Below are positions 8,151 to 15,560 of a stretch of 23,820 nt of DNA, piece after piece. Location of the stretch: positions 1 through 23,820 of the forward strand of contig CABQCA010000019.1 in assembly GCA_902462525.1 (NCBI GenBank), written 5' to 3'. How positions within the stretch are numbered: the first letter of the stretch is position 1; each line of letters starts with the position of its first letter. The DNA is from an uncultured Porphyromonadaceae bacterium (GTDB lineage: Bacteria > Bacteroidota > Bacteroidia > Bacteroidales > Muribaculaceae). The position numbers and the translations under genes are program-made. The notes under the pieces are model-generated. The model was not told the DNA's origin. It searched no databases and saw only the letters and a program-made list of their open reading frames with translations.

Positions 8151-8750
8151 TCAGTCGATAGTTTTGCTGTCCTCGAAGTATAGTGGAATGCCCTCTGTAT
8201 CTTCAAGGAACTCAGCGCTTATTTTCTTCTGATAGGCGTTGTTGCGTGGTACTGTGCGGTTGAATACTGCAAAAGCTTCGATTTCCGTGGCTTTTCTCAA
8301 ATCGAGCCCTGCAATCGCACATCGGCTTTCAACGTCTTTGAAAGTAAGCAGCAGTTGGTTTTTCGCTTTATCGTAATTTTCTCTGATTGCTTCGGCAGTA
8401 TTGTTCTCGGCATTGGTCTTGAACTCGACAAAAGCCATATAGGCATCAGAAATAATGGCACAGTCACATTTGCTGTTTTTATTATACAGCACACCGTCGA
8501 TATGCCAGAGGAACAAATTGCAGTGAGTCTGATTGATTACTGTAAACGTCTTGTCCGCTCCCAGACCGTTGGTGTCTTCTACAAAAACAGAGTGTCCTTT
8601 CTCAGCATCATCGTAGATGTAGATGAGGCCTCGCTTTGTCCATTCGAAAAGCTCGTTGACATAGTCTTCGTCGCACGTCACGACACTGAACTTCTGCTGA
8701 TTGGCAAAAGCCTCTTTGAGTCTGAGTCTTTTGATAGGAGTGCAGTCCAT
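8151..8750 (-). CDS. Small protein with PD-(D/E)xK nuclease-like signature, partner of the upstream ATPase
   Basis: I do not recognise a named family for this 199-residue protein. Residues 94-111 read KCDCAIISDAYMAFVEFK: an Asp (D96) at the end of one strand, then a hydrophobic strand closing in E-F-K (E109, K111). That is the D...(D/E)xK active-site layout of restriction-endonuclease-fold proteins. It is followed by a helix with A-KNQLLLTF (Gln132), a further common feature of the fold. FLWHIDGVLYN (80-90) precedes the core. There is no signal peptide or membrane segment, so it is cytoplasmic. The gene begins 7 bases after the ATPase stop, so the two are co-transcribed and probably act together. 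The cassette is more AT-rich than its flanks, suggesting transfer. Nuclease activity is inferred; a non-catalytic accessory role is possible. Confidence 0.7.
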   Translation of the reverse strand: MDCTPIKRLRLKEAFANQQKFSVVTCDEDYVNELFEWTKRGLIYIYDDAEKGHSVFVEDTNGLGADKTFTVINQTHCNLFLWHIDGVLYNKNSKCDCAIISDAYMAFVEFKTNAENNTAEAIRENYDKAKNQLLLTFKDVESRCAIAGLDLRKATEIEAFAVFNRTVPRNNAYQKKISAEFLEDTEGIPLYFEDSKTID

Positions 8751-8757
8751 GATTCTG

Positions 8758-9957
8758 TCATTTATCGCGCATATACTTCATGACTGCTCTCTGCAGTTCG
8801 TCGAACTCGTTGCCTAATATTTCCGATACGGCATCAAGCGAATTGAAATCAATCATTCCGGTCCCTTCGTCGATGAGCGAACGGCAGTACTCTCCGCCGT
8901 TTATATCCTTGCCCAAAGAATAAACCGAGCAATCGCACATATTAAGCTGCAATGCTTCGGGGACGATGCCGTCCACATATTTTTTAATTCCCTTTCCATA
9001 TTTTTCAATCAGCCTGCCTGCAAACAGGATATTGTTCATCGCTGACAGCAGATACGGGCTGTGGGTGGTGATGGTAAGTGTGCGGGTGGGATGCTTTACA
9101 AGTCCGATGATCTCTTTGAGAAGATCTACCTGTTTGGTGGGAAAGAGATTACATTCCGGTTCTTCGATCACGAAAGAGGAATATTCACGTTTTTCGGTGG
9201 CATATTTGAGTACAAGCAGCAAAGGCACCAGCGACTGTATGCCCGACGAGGCTGCCGGCATGGGTATATCTTTTTTCCCGTTATTTACTACTATGGAGTC
9301 TTCAGAAGATTCGTGTTTGAAAACAATATTGAGCAATGGCAGATTGATTTTAGGATATTCTGCTTTTGCGTTGTTAAACTCCACCATGAAGCGCAGGAGA
9401 TTTTTTGGAACGCTTGAACCGGCGAGCGTCAGTGCCGGCATAAGGTTAGGCAATACCGAGTAGATGATTCGTTCTGCAGGTATGTAGAGAGAATTTATGT
9501 ACAGTTCGTCATTGACTTTGTCACGTTGAAATTCTTCCTTTACACTCTTTATCGAATTTTTTTCATGATAAAAACGCTTAAGCTGGAATATCCTGATCGC
9601 AATTTCGTTTTTATCGGTGATTTCTCTTCCCATGTATTTCATGGAATACGAAATATCGCCAGGCTTTAGCTCGATGTGGAACCGGTTGTCGTCATCATTC
9701 GACATATCGAATGTAATATGATAGCAATCAGAAATATATATATCGAGATTGTATTCTTTCAGCTGAGATTTCCATGTTTCGGTTTCTTCAAGTATTAACT
9801 TGCCAAGGCTCTGGTAATCAGTGAATATAGTAATCAGCTTGGCCAGTGTGCTTTTGCCTATGGATTGTTCGCCGATAAACATATTTATGGCGCGCAATTC
9901 TACGGTGGCATCGCTTATAGGACCGAAATTTTCGACATGAAGAGTTTTCTGTTTCAT
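8758..9957 (-). CDS. AAA/ABC-type ATPase (AAA_15/AAA_21-like, OLD/PtuA-like ATPase domain)
   Basis: The 399-residue protein has a full ABC-class ATPase set: the N-terminal LHVENFGPI strand, Walker A GEQSIGKST at 29-37, YIPAER at 158-163, the signature AASSGIQS at 235-242, Walker B FVIEEPE at 262-268 with Glu265/266, and a histidine switch TTHSPYLL at 297-304. These are the features of single-domain SMC-like ATPases found in OLD nucleases and in Septu, PARIS and retron defence cassettes. No TOPRIM or HNH domain is fused to it; the C-terminal 90 residues (after about 310) are a helical tail of unknown role. The gene starts 20 bases downstream of a strong promoter and is followed after 7 bases by the nuclease-like gene. 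Likely role: NTP-dependent sensor or regulator of that effector (inference). Confidence 0.88.
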   Translation of the reverse strand: MKQKTLHVENFGPISDATVELRAINMFIGEQSIGKSTLAKLITIFTDYQSLGKLILEETETWKSQLKEYNLDIYISDCYHITFDMSNDDDNRFHIELKPGDISYSMKYMGREITDKNEIAIRIFQLKRFYHEKNSIKSVKEEFQRDKVNDELYINSLYIPAERIIYSVLPNLMPALTLAGSSVPKNLLRFMVEFNNAKAEYPKINLPLLNIVFKHESSEDSIVVNNGKKDIPMPAASSGIQSLVPLLLVLKYATEKREYSSFVIEEPECNLFPTKQVDLLKEIIGLVKHPTRTLTITTHSPYLLSAMNNILFAGRLIEKYGKGIKKYVDGIVPEALQLNMCDCSVYSLGKDINGGEYCRSLIDEGTGMIDFNSLDAVSEILGNEFDELQRAVMKYMRDK

Positions 9958-9977
9958 AATCTTAGGAAATACTTCTG

Positions 9978-10009
9978 CAAAAATAATCTAAAATTTAATG
10001 AATTCCAAA
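9978..10009 (-). promoter_or_regulatory. Promoter of the ATPase/nuclease-like cassette
   Basis: A minus-strand TTTG (10006-10009), a 20-base spacer and TATTTTTG (9978-9985) match the Bacteroidota consensus exactly. The ATPase start codon is 20 bases downstream, giving a very short leader. The promoter sits in a 69-base AT-rich gap, so the cassette is an independent transcription unit. Confidence 0.85.
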
Positions 10010-10026
10010 AGGGGCGTATTTTCTTT

Positions 10027-10473
10027 TCAGAAGCCGATAGTGCAGGTTAGACCGAGGCCGATGTAGGGCTGGAGACCGCGTGGAGTGAGGCCGTAGCCGG
10101 CCTGTAAGCCGAGAGTGAAGCGGGGCTGCTTTGAGGCTGGTGTCACCGTGGTTACGCTACGCTCGAAAACAAGACTGTCGAGTGCCGGACGGAAGCCGCT
10201 CACGTAGGCGCGATAGCCGTCGCCGATGTATGCTGCCTGCTGACGGGGCACTATGGCTGTGCAGCTGTCGGGAGTGCCTCCGGCGACGGCGACAAGGACC
10301 GTATCGGGTGGCAGCCGCACGATGCGGACGTGAGTCGGTCGCTCTATGACAACGGTGTCGCGACGGGTGAGTACCGACATTCGGTGTGGCTCAGCTTCGT
10401 GCTTTTTGCCGAGCACAGCTCCGGCCAGCCAGCCGGCGCCGAATGCCACAAGCAGCGCTAACTTGACATTCAT
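10027..10473 (-). CDS. Small membrane-anchored protein, DUF6808-like, in a phage-lysis-like pair
   Basis: The 148-residue product starts with a hydrophobic segment (LALLVAFGAGWLAGAVLG, about residues 4-22) followed by a charged region with RRDTVVIERP and VRIVRLPPDTV. It ends in alternating beta-like sequence (FTLGLQAGYGLTPRGLQPYIGLGLTCTIGF region) that resembles small outer-membrane-type strands. From memory this layout fits the DUF6808 group seen beside lysis genes in Bacteroidales phages and prophages; that label is tentative. Its ATG overlaps the amidase stop codon by 4 bases (ATGA), so the two are translationally coupled and probably work together at the envelope, for instance in a spanin-like or anchoring role (inference). 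Confidence 0.6.
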   Translation of the reverse strand: MNVKLALLVAFGAGWLAGAVLGKKHEAEPHRMSVLTRRDTVVIERPTHVRIVRLPPDTVLVAVAGGTPDSCTAIVPRQQAAYIGDGYRAYVSGFRPALDSLVFERSVTTVTPASKQPRFTLGLQAGYGLTPRGLQPYIGLGLTCTIGF

Positions 10474-11051
10474 AGGCCAAAATATTCTTTAATGGCCGTA
10501 AAATGCACCCCGACAAGCGTGGCTGTTCCATGTTCGGATGTCAGGAATGCAAGGTCGGCGGCATTGTCCTGAAACATGTTTTCGGTCAGCACCGCGGGGC
10601 AGGGAGTGTCGCGGCAGATGGCAAGATTTGCTGTCCAGTACCCGCATATTGGAGTACGTCGGTTGCCTGACAGGCCTGCGGCCGCGGCATGGCGGTGAAG
10701 AACTGATGCAAGGCGCCGCGAGGCTGCCGAAGCGTTCGGCGACACGAATACCGACCATCCGCTTGCTGTGTGCCATGCGCCGTCGCGGCCCGAGGCATTG
10801 TTGTGAATGGAAATGAGGATAGCGTCGCGGCTCGAAGAAAGCGCTGCGGCACGCCGACAGCGCTCGCGCAGAGGAATGTCGTTCTCTTCGGGAACAAGCA
10901 GCTTCGAATCTAAATCAATGCTTCTCAGGGATTCTGCGAGTCGCTGCGCCGCATCGCGGCACCAGCGGAACTCGCGATGGCGTCCGTCGGGGCTGCATTT
11001 GCCGGGTGTGTCGGCGCCGTGACCATTGTCGATAATCACAAGTCGTTTCAT
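10470..11051 (-). CDS. N-acetylmuramoyl-L-alanine amidase (Amidase_3), endolysin-like
   Basis: The 193-residue protein consists of one Amidase_3 domain that cuts the bond between N-acetylmuramic acid and L-alanine in peptidoglycan. Zinc ligands are visible: His11 in IIDNGHG, Glu27 in RHREFRW and His83 in SIHNN, with the catalytic Glu157 in LTENMF. It has no signal peptide, unlike chromosomal AmiC-type enzymes, which fits a phage endolysin or a protein that needs a partner to reach the wall. It is the first gene of a two-gene unit with the small membrane protein (4-base overlap). A -7-like box lies 30 bases upstream. No other phage genes are present in the window, so it is a stand-alone lysis-like module or a prophage remnant. 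Confidence 0.88.
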   Translation of the reverse strand: MKRLVIIDNGHGADTPGKCSPDGRHREFRWCRDAAQRLAESLRSIDLDSKLLVPEENDIPLRERCRRAAALSSSRDAILISIHNNASGRDGAWHTASGWSVFVSPNASAASRRLASVLHRHAAAAGLSGNRRTPICGYWTANLAICRDTPCPAVLTENMFQDNAADLAFLTSEHGTATLVGVHFTAIKEYFGL

Positions 11052-11080
11052 CTTTGCTTCGTTTTAGAGGTTTACTGAAG

Positions 11081-11088
11081 CAAAGATA
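11081..11088 (-). promoter_or_regulatory. Probable -7 element of the amidase operon
   Basis: TATCTTTG on the minus strand, 29 bases before the amidase ATG, fits TAnnTTTG. No TTTG partner is present at the normal spacing. Confidence 0.45.
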
Positions 11089-11167
11089 GCACCGTCCGGA
11101 TTCTCTCGGTACTCTTAAATCAACTTGACGTGCCTTTTAACGGTTGTGTCTCTCTGATACAATGTCG

Positions 11168-11199
11168 ACCCACAGATAAACCTGTGGGTGAACTTTTTT
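11168..11199 (+). terminator. Stem-loop with T-tract reading on the plus strand
   Basis: A perfect 8-bp stem ACCCACAG/CTGTGGGT (11168-11175 with 11182-11189) with a 6-nt loop is followed after four bases by TTTTTT (11194-11199) on the plus strand. On the minus strand, where the neighbouring hydrolase gene ends at 11210, no T-tract follows the stem. It may still act as a 3' stem-loop for that transcript. No plus-strand gene is seen upstream. Confidence 0.45.
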
Positions 11200-11209
11200 A
11201 TCCGGCTTG

Positions 11210-12043
11210 TCAGTGAAGTTGTTCAGTCAGCCACTCTGTAGCGTAGAGGACTGCTTCAGTGCGATTTACAGAAAAACCGTGGTCTTCGCCGGGCAGAAGC
11301 CTGATGCGGCTGTTCTGATAGCCGTGATTGTACCTCTCGCCATAGGTGTATGGCACAACGCGGTCGTGTGTGCCGTGAATCACAAGCACGGGGCCGGAAT
11401 ATTTAAGTGCAGTCTCATATATTGGCAGACTGATGGCTGTCTCTATATAGCGGCGCCCGAGCTTCAGGCCCCCGAACGGCAGTTGGACGTAGTCGGCAGT
11501 CATGTTCCAGGGATCATAGATAGCTCCCATGGTATTGCCGCGAAGAGCATCGTCGCGGAGCACGGCGGCGGGAGCCATCAGCACAAGACTTTTTATTTCC
11601 TTGTCACCGAGTTCGCCGGCTGTCATACTGGCCACCACGCCTCCTTGCGAATGTCCCAGAAGCGATATGTCTTTGACCCATGTCTGAGAGCGGGCCCATG
11701 ATATGACATCCTCGAGATCCTCGATTTCGTTGGGCACTGTCATGTTTTGGAAAAGTCCGTCGCTTTTGCCATGACCGTTGAAGTCAAAGCGCAACGATGC
11801 GATTCCGTTGTTGTGCAGGGCCTCGGCTATATCAGCCAAAAGTCCCTCATGGCAATTGCCGCCGAAGCCATGACACAGGATTACAAGAGGAACACGGGCC
11901 TCCGCAGCCGTCTCCGGGCGTTGCAGGATTGTATATAGAGAGCCTTGCGAGCCTTTAAGCTCGAGTTTTTCCGGAGGTGTGGCGAACGCATACGCCGCAA
12001 CGGTCAATGCCATGACGATGAATACGACTATTTTCTTTTTCAT
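11210..12043 (-). CDS. Secreted alpha/beta hydrolase, cinnamoyl/feruloyl-esterase-like
   Basis: The 277-residue protein has a signal peptide (KKKIVVFIVMALTVAAYAFA) and an alpha/beta-hydrolase fold with a visible triad: Ser132 in the elbow GHSQGG, Asp227 in HGTHDRVVP and His255 in EDHGF. HGF at 58-60 supplies the oxyanion hole. The pattern LRFDFNGHGKSDG followed by NMTVPNEIEDL, plus an insert of about 50 residues after MAPAAVL, is characteristic of bacterial cinnamoyl ester hydrolases that release ferulic or coumaric acid from plant cell-wall material. General esterase or lysophospholipase-type annotation is the safe alternative. It follows the Dabb gene by 33 bases, probably in the same transcript. 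Confidence 0.82.
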   Translation of the reverse strand: MKKKIVVFIVMALTVAAYAFATPPEKLELKGSQGSLYTILQRPETAAEARVPLVILCHGFGGNCHEGLLADIAEALHNNGIASLRFDFNGHGKSDGLFQNMTVPNEIEDLEDVISWARSQTWVKDISLLGHSQGGVVASMTAGELGDKEIKSLVLMAPAAVLRDDALRGNTMGAIYDPWNMTADYVQLPFGGLKLGRRYIETAISLPIYETALKYSGPVLVIHGTHDRVVPYTYGERYNHGYQNSRIRLLPGEDHGFSVNRTEAVLYATEWLTEQLH

Positions 12044-12076
12044 GTCAGAGTGTCGGGATAGCGGATGTTGAGGTGT

Positions 12077-12373
12077 TTAGTACTCGCAGTCCACGCAGGC
12101 GCGGGCAGCCATCAGGGGCTTGATGATGGCCACACACTGCAGGTGGGCCGGGTGACCGGCGTAGGTGCGCAGATACTCGAAGTTGTTGCAGCGTGCTGTC
12201 AGCGTCACGGTCCAGTTGCCGGCTATGCCGCTGTTGTCGATAGCGACTTCTATCGATTTAAGCTCGGGAATGAGTGTCGGAAGGGGTTCAAGGCCGGTTT
12301 TGAAATCGGCGGCGGCGCGGGCGACATCTGCTGCATCGCCTTCGAGCCGGAACATTACTACATGCTTTACCAT
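12077..12373 (-). CDS. Dabb (stress-responsive alpha/beta-barrel) domain protein
   Basis: This 98-residue protein is a single Dabb domain: it opens with MVKHVVMFRLEG, has the central helix/strand LKSIEVAIDNSG and closes with YAGHPAHLQCVAIIKPLM. Dabb proteins are dimeric ferredoxin-like barrels; members range from stress-induced proteins to small cyclases, and the activity of this bacterial group is not known. It is cytoplasmic. The hydrolase gene follows after 33 bases. Length equals a complete domain. Confidence 0.88.
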   Translation of the reverse strand: MVKHVVMFRLEGDAADVARAAADFKTGLEPLPTLIPELKSIEVAIDNSGIAGNWTVTLTARCNNFEYLRTYAGHPAHLQCVAIIKPLMAARACVDCEY

Positions 12374-12469
12374 TTCTATAGTATTTAGGTACGTGGTGCG
12401 AATGATTTGTCAGGTGTGAGTGACGAAAGAACTATTATCTTAACTTCTTCGACTTTTTAAACTCACCTT

Positions 12470-14086
12470 TCACTTTTTATAGAGCCGTTCGCGAGCTTCG
12501 GCTACACGCGGATCGGTGATATAATCGTCGTACTCGGTGAGTTTGTCGATAATTCCCCCGGGAGTAAGCTCGATTATGCGGTTGCACACCGTCTGAATGA
12601 ATTCGTGGTCGTGCGAAGCCATCAGAATGTTGCCTTTGAAAGTCTGGAGTGTATTGTTGAAAGCCTGAATCGACTCGAGGTCGAGGTGGTTGGTCGGCGA
12701 GTCGAGCACAAGAGTATTTGCGTCGCGAAGCATCATGCGTGCTATCATGCAGCGCATCTTTTCGCCGCCGGAGAGAACCGACGCCTTTTTGAGAACGTCC
12801 TCACCCGAAAATAGCATCTTGCCGAGAAAGCCCTTGAGGTAGATTTCGCTGGAATCGTCGCTGAACTGCGAGAGCCAGTCGACAAGATTGAGGTCGGTGT
12901 TGAAGAATTCCGAATTGTCGAGCGGAAGATAGGCGTGGGTTATGGTCTGGCCCCATTCATAGGTACCTTCGTCGGGTTTGCGCTTGCCGTTGATTATTTC
13001 GAACAGAGCGGTCATGGCACGCGGGTCGTGGCTGAGGAACGCTACTTTGTCGCCCTTCTCTATCTGGAAGTTGACGTCGCGGAAAAGCACTTCGCCGTCG
13101 ACGCTTGCCGTGAGGCCTTTCACTTCGAGAATCTTGTTGCCGGGTTCGCGCGCGGGAGTGAAGATGATGCCTGGATAGCGGCGCGACGAAGCCTGGATTT
13201 CCTCGATGTTGAGTTTCTCGAGCATCTTTTTGCGCGATGTCGTCTGTTTGCTTTTGGCCACATTGGCACTGAAGCGACGTATGAATTCGAGAAGTTCGGC
13301 ACGCTTTTCTTCCGCTTTCTTGTTGGCCTGCTGCTGCTGGCGCAGGGCAAGCTGTGAACTCTGGTACCAGAACGAATAGTTGCCGGCGAAGAGCTGGAGG
13401 CGGTTGTAGTCGATGTCGAGGGTGTGAGTGCACACGCTGTCGAGGAAATGGCGGTCGTGGCTCACCACAAGCACGGTGTTCTCGAAGTTGCTTAGATAAT
13501 CTTCAAGCCATGCCACGGTGTCGAGGTCGAGGTCGTTGGTCGGTTCGTCGAGCAACAAGTTGTCCGGATTTCCGAAAAGTGCCTTTGCAAGGAGCACACG
13601 CACTTTCTCGTTGGCGCTTACATCGCGCATGAGCATGTAATGGCGGTCTTCCTTTATGCCCAGGCCGCTCAGCAGGGCGGCGGCGTCGCTCTCGGCGTTC
13701 CAGCCTTCGAGTTCGGCGAATTTCTCTTCAAGCTCGGCGGCACGGACACCGTCGGCGTCGCTGAAATCGGGCTTGGCGTAGAGGGCGTCTTTCTCCTGCA
13801 TGATGTCCCACAGCACGGTGTGGCCGCGGAGCACGGTTTCGAGCACTGTGCAGTCGTCGAACTTGAAGTGGTCCTGTTCGAGCACGCTCATGCGTTCGCC
13901 CGGACCTTGCTGCACGCTGCCGCTGGTGGGCGTCAGCTGTCCCGACAGCATGCGCATGAGGGTGGATTTGCCGGCACCGTTGGCACCGATGATGCCATAG
14001 CAGTTGCCTGGGGTGAATTTGAGGTTTACGTCTTGGAAAAGAGGCTTTTTGCCGAATTGAATACCTAAATTAGTTACCGTTATCAT
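12470..14086 (-). CDS. ABC-F family ATPase, YbiT-like, with degenerate second ATP site
   Basis: The 538-residue protein has two ABC ATPase domains joined by a charged helical linker (about 240-300) and no membrane segments, the ABC-F layout of ribosome-associated translation factors. Domain 1 has an intact Walker A GANGAGKST (34-42) and Walker B LLLDEPTND (177-185), but its signature is VSANEK (156-161) instead of LSGGQ. Domain 2 has a proper signature LSGGEK (438-443) but a ruined Walker A SHDPRAMT (352-359, Lys replaced by Met) and Walker B LDSPTNHLD (461-469, catalytic Glu replaced by Ser463). DIDYNRLQLFAGNYSFW (224-240) marks the YbiT-like subgroup. Its ATG overlaps the aspartate kinase stop by 4 bases (ATGA), so it is translated by coupling. 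Probable role: resolving stalled or stressed ribosomes, by family knowledge. Confidence 0.93.
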   Translation of the reverse strand: MITVTNLGIQFGKKPLFQDVNLKFTPGNCYGIIGANGAGKSTLMRMLSGQLTPTSGSVQQGPGERMSVLEQDHFKFDDCTVLETVLRGHTVLWDIMQEKDALYAKPDFSDADGVRAAELEEKFAELEGWNAESDAAALLSGLGIKEDRHYMLMRDVSANEKVRVLLAKALFGNPDNLLLDEPTNDLDLDTVAWLEDYLSNFENTVLVVSHDRHFLDSVCTHTLDIDYNRLQLFAGNYSFWYQSSQLALRQQQQANKKAEEKRAELLEFIRRFSANVAKSKQTTSRKKMLEKLNIEEIQASSRRYPGIIFTPAREPGNKILEVKGLTASVDGEVLFRDVNFQIEKGDKVAFLSHDPRAMTALFEIINGKRKPDEGTYEWGQTITHAYLPLDNSEFFNTDLNLVDWLSQFSDDSSEIYLKGFLGKMLFSGEDVLKKASVLSGGEKMRCMIARMMLRDANTLVLDSPTNHLDLESIQAFNNTLQTFKGNILMASHDHEFIQTVCNRIIELTPGGIIDKLTEYDDYITDPRVAEARERLYKK

Positions 14087-15405
14087 TGTCCTTGGTCGAA
14101 AATGTTGTTGCTCAGGCGCCGCAGGGCCTCGATTTTGTCTTCGGCGCGCACAAGCACCGAAATGTTGTAGTTGCTGCCGCCATAAGAAATCATGCGCACA
14201 GGAATGTCGCCGAGTGCCGACAGTACGCGCCCCTCGAAGCCGGCATTATGCCACTCGAGGTCGCCCACGACACATATTATCACCATGTCGGTGTCGACGG
14301 TCACCGTGCCGAAAGCTTTGAGACCGTCGACGATGGCGGCAAGACGCGAGGCATCGTCGATGCTCACTGTCACACCGACCTCCGACGTCGCTATCATGTC
14401 TATGCTGGTGCGGTGATTTTCGAAAGTCTCGAAAACTTTGTGAAGGAAGCCGTAGGCAAGCAGCATGCGGCCGCTTTTTATCTTAATGGCAGTGATATTG
14501 TCTTTTGCCGCGACTGCTTTGATGGTGCCGTCGGGCCGTGTGTTGCAGATGATGGTCCCCGGGGCTTCGGGCTCCATGGTGTTGAGCAGCCGAACCGGAA
14601 TGTTATGCAGCTTTGCCGGAAGAACGCAGGCCGGATGCAGAATTTTAGCCCCGAAATAGGCCAGTTCGGCGGCCTCCTCGAAGTGAAGCTCGCTTACGGG
14701 GCGGGTGTTTTCCACGTAGCGGGGATCATTGTTGTGCATGCCGTCGATGTCGGTCCATATCTGGATTTCCTCCACATCGAGCACTGCGCCGACAATCGAT
14801 GCTGTGTAGTCGCTGCCCCCGCGCCTGAGGTTGTCGGTTTTGCCCTGATTATTGCGGCAGATATAGCCCTGGGTAAGATAAACGTCGGCATTTGGACTTA
14901 CATCGAGCAGACGCCGCAGCCCCGATGCTATGTAGGCCATGTCGGGCTCGCCTCCTTCGCCGGTGCGCATGTAGTCGAGGGCCGGAAGCATTACGGTCGA
15001 TATTCCCTGTTCGCCAAGATATACCTTCATTAGGGCAGTCGACATGAGTTCGCCCTGGGCAAGAATCTCTTTCTCGGCATCTTCATCGAAAGTCTTGTCG
15101 AAAAAGTAGCGGATTGTCGACAGTGAGCGCTCGATGGCTGCCGTAGCTTCGGCACGCCCTGCGTCGGTCGACAGCAATTCACCAACTACATCGGCATACT
15201 TCGTGGCAAGAGCATTGAGGGTTTCCTGCGAGCCGGGTACATTGCCCTTATAAAGATATTCCGAAATTTCAACCAGGGTGTTGGTTGTTCCCGACATTGC
15301 CGACAGTACAACAATATCGCCCCGCGACCTGCACACCAGGCCGGCAACGTGTTTTATGCGTCTGGCACTCCCTACCGATGTGCCGCCGAATTTTAGTACT
15401 TTCAA
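14083..15405 (-). CDS. lysC: Aspartate kinase (monofunctional), apparent TTG start
   Basis: Aspartate kinase phosphorylates L-aspartate to 4-aspartyl phosphate, the first step to lysine, diaminopimelate, threonine and methionine. The catalytic domain shows KVLKFGGTSVGS at the very start, LSAMSGTTN, GGSDYTAS and WTDIDGMHNNDPR. Two ACT-type regulatory regions follow (AIKIKSGRMLLAYGFLHKVF and GRVLSALGDIPVRMISYGGSNYN). The open frame continues upstream through the terminator and tRNA-Cys, so that extension cannot be real. The TTG at 15403-15405 places the initiator directly before KVLKFGG, where the family has MKVLKFGG, and gives 440 residues, a normal length. A homoserine dehydrogenase domain is absent. 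It is the first gene of a coupled pair with the ABC-F ATPase and begins 25 bases after the tRNA terminator. Confidence 0.92.
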   Translation of the reverse strand: MKVLKFGGTSVGSARRIKHVAGLVCRSRGDIVVLSAMSGTTNTLVEISEYLYKGNVPGSQETLNALATKYADVVGELLSTDAGRAEATAAIERSLSTIRYFFDKTFDEDAEKEILAQGELMSTALMKVYLGEQGISTVMLPALDYMRTGEGGEPDMAYIASGLRRLLDVSPNADVYLTQGYICRNNQGKTDNLRRGGSDYTASIVGAVLDVEEIQIWTDIDGMHNNDPRYVENTRPVSELHFEEAAELAYFGAKILHPACVLPAKLHNIPVRLLNTMEPEAPGTIICNTRPDGTIKAVAAKDNITAIKIKSGRMLLAYGFLHKVFETFENHRTSIDMIATSEVGVTVSIDDASRLAAIVDGLKAFGTVTVDTDMVIICVVGDLEWHNAGFEGRVLSALGDIPVRMISYGGSNYNISVLVRAEDKIEALRRLSNNIFDQGQ

Positions 15406-15430
15406 TTCTGAACTATGACTTTGTACATTT

Positions 15431-15462
15431 AAAAATCCCGCCTCGGTGTCAGGAAGCGGGAT
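15431..15462 (-). terminator. Rho-independent terminator behind tRNA-Cys
   Basis: On the minus strand, ATCCCGC (15456-15462) pairs with GCGGGAT (15435-15441) across a 14-base loop, followed by TTTTT (15431-15435). It begins 8 bases after the tRNA 3' end and ends 25 bases before the aspartate kinase start, so kinase transcription must either read through it or start in the same short space. Confidence 0.85.
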
Positions 15463-15470
15463 TCGGATAG

Positions 15471-15541
15471 AGGTACCAAGCAGAATCGAACTGCTGTACA
15501 CGGTTTTGCAGACCGTTGCCTCACCACTCGGCCATGGTACC
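15471..15541 (-). tRNA. tRNA-Cys (anticodon GCA)
   Basis: The 71-base gene folds fully: acceptor stem GGTACCA/TGGTACC, D-stem GCC/GGC, anticodon stem ACGGT/ACCGT holding the loop CTGCAAA with anticodon GCA, and T-stem AGCAG/CTGCT with loop TTCGATT. The discriminator base is T (U), the identity base for cysteinyl-tRNA. CCA is not encoded. It has its own perfect promoter upstream and a terminator just downstream. Confidence 0.97.
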
Positions 15542-15560
15542 ATTGGTGGGTTTGCGAGTG

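Noticed and set aside
8151..9957. PARIS, Septu or OLD/Gabija assignment of the ATPase cassette
   Set aside because: The partner shows no TOPRIM (no DUF4435 pattern) and no HNH His-Asn-His set, and the ATPase has no fused TOPRIM domain.
14086..15033. Long plus-strand open frame opposite aspartate kinase (about 315 codons), and similar ones at 6786-7601, 19717-20643 and 12935-13357
   Set aside because: They are antisense to strongly conserved genes, have no family motifs, and are expected in GC-rich DNA where few stop codons fall on the opposite strand.
15471..15541. tRNA-Cys as an integration site for a mobile element
   Set aside because: No integrase gene is near and I saw no direct repeat of the tRNA 3' end in the window.
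15406..15543. ATG start of aspartate kinase at 15543
   Set aside because: It would translate through the tRNA-Cys gene and its terminator; the family start MKVLKFGG corresponds to the TTG at 15403-15405.
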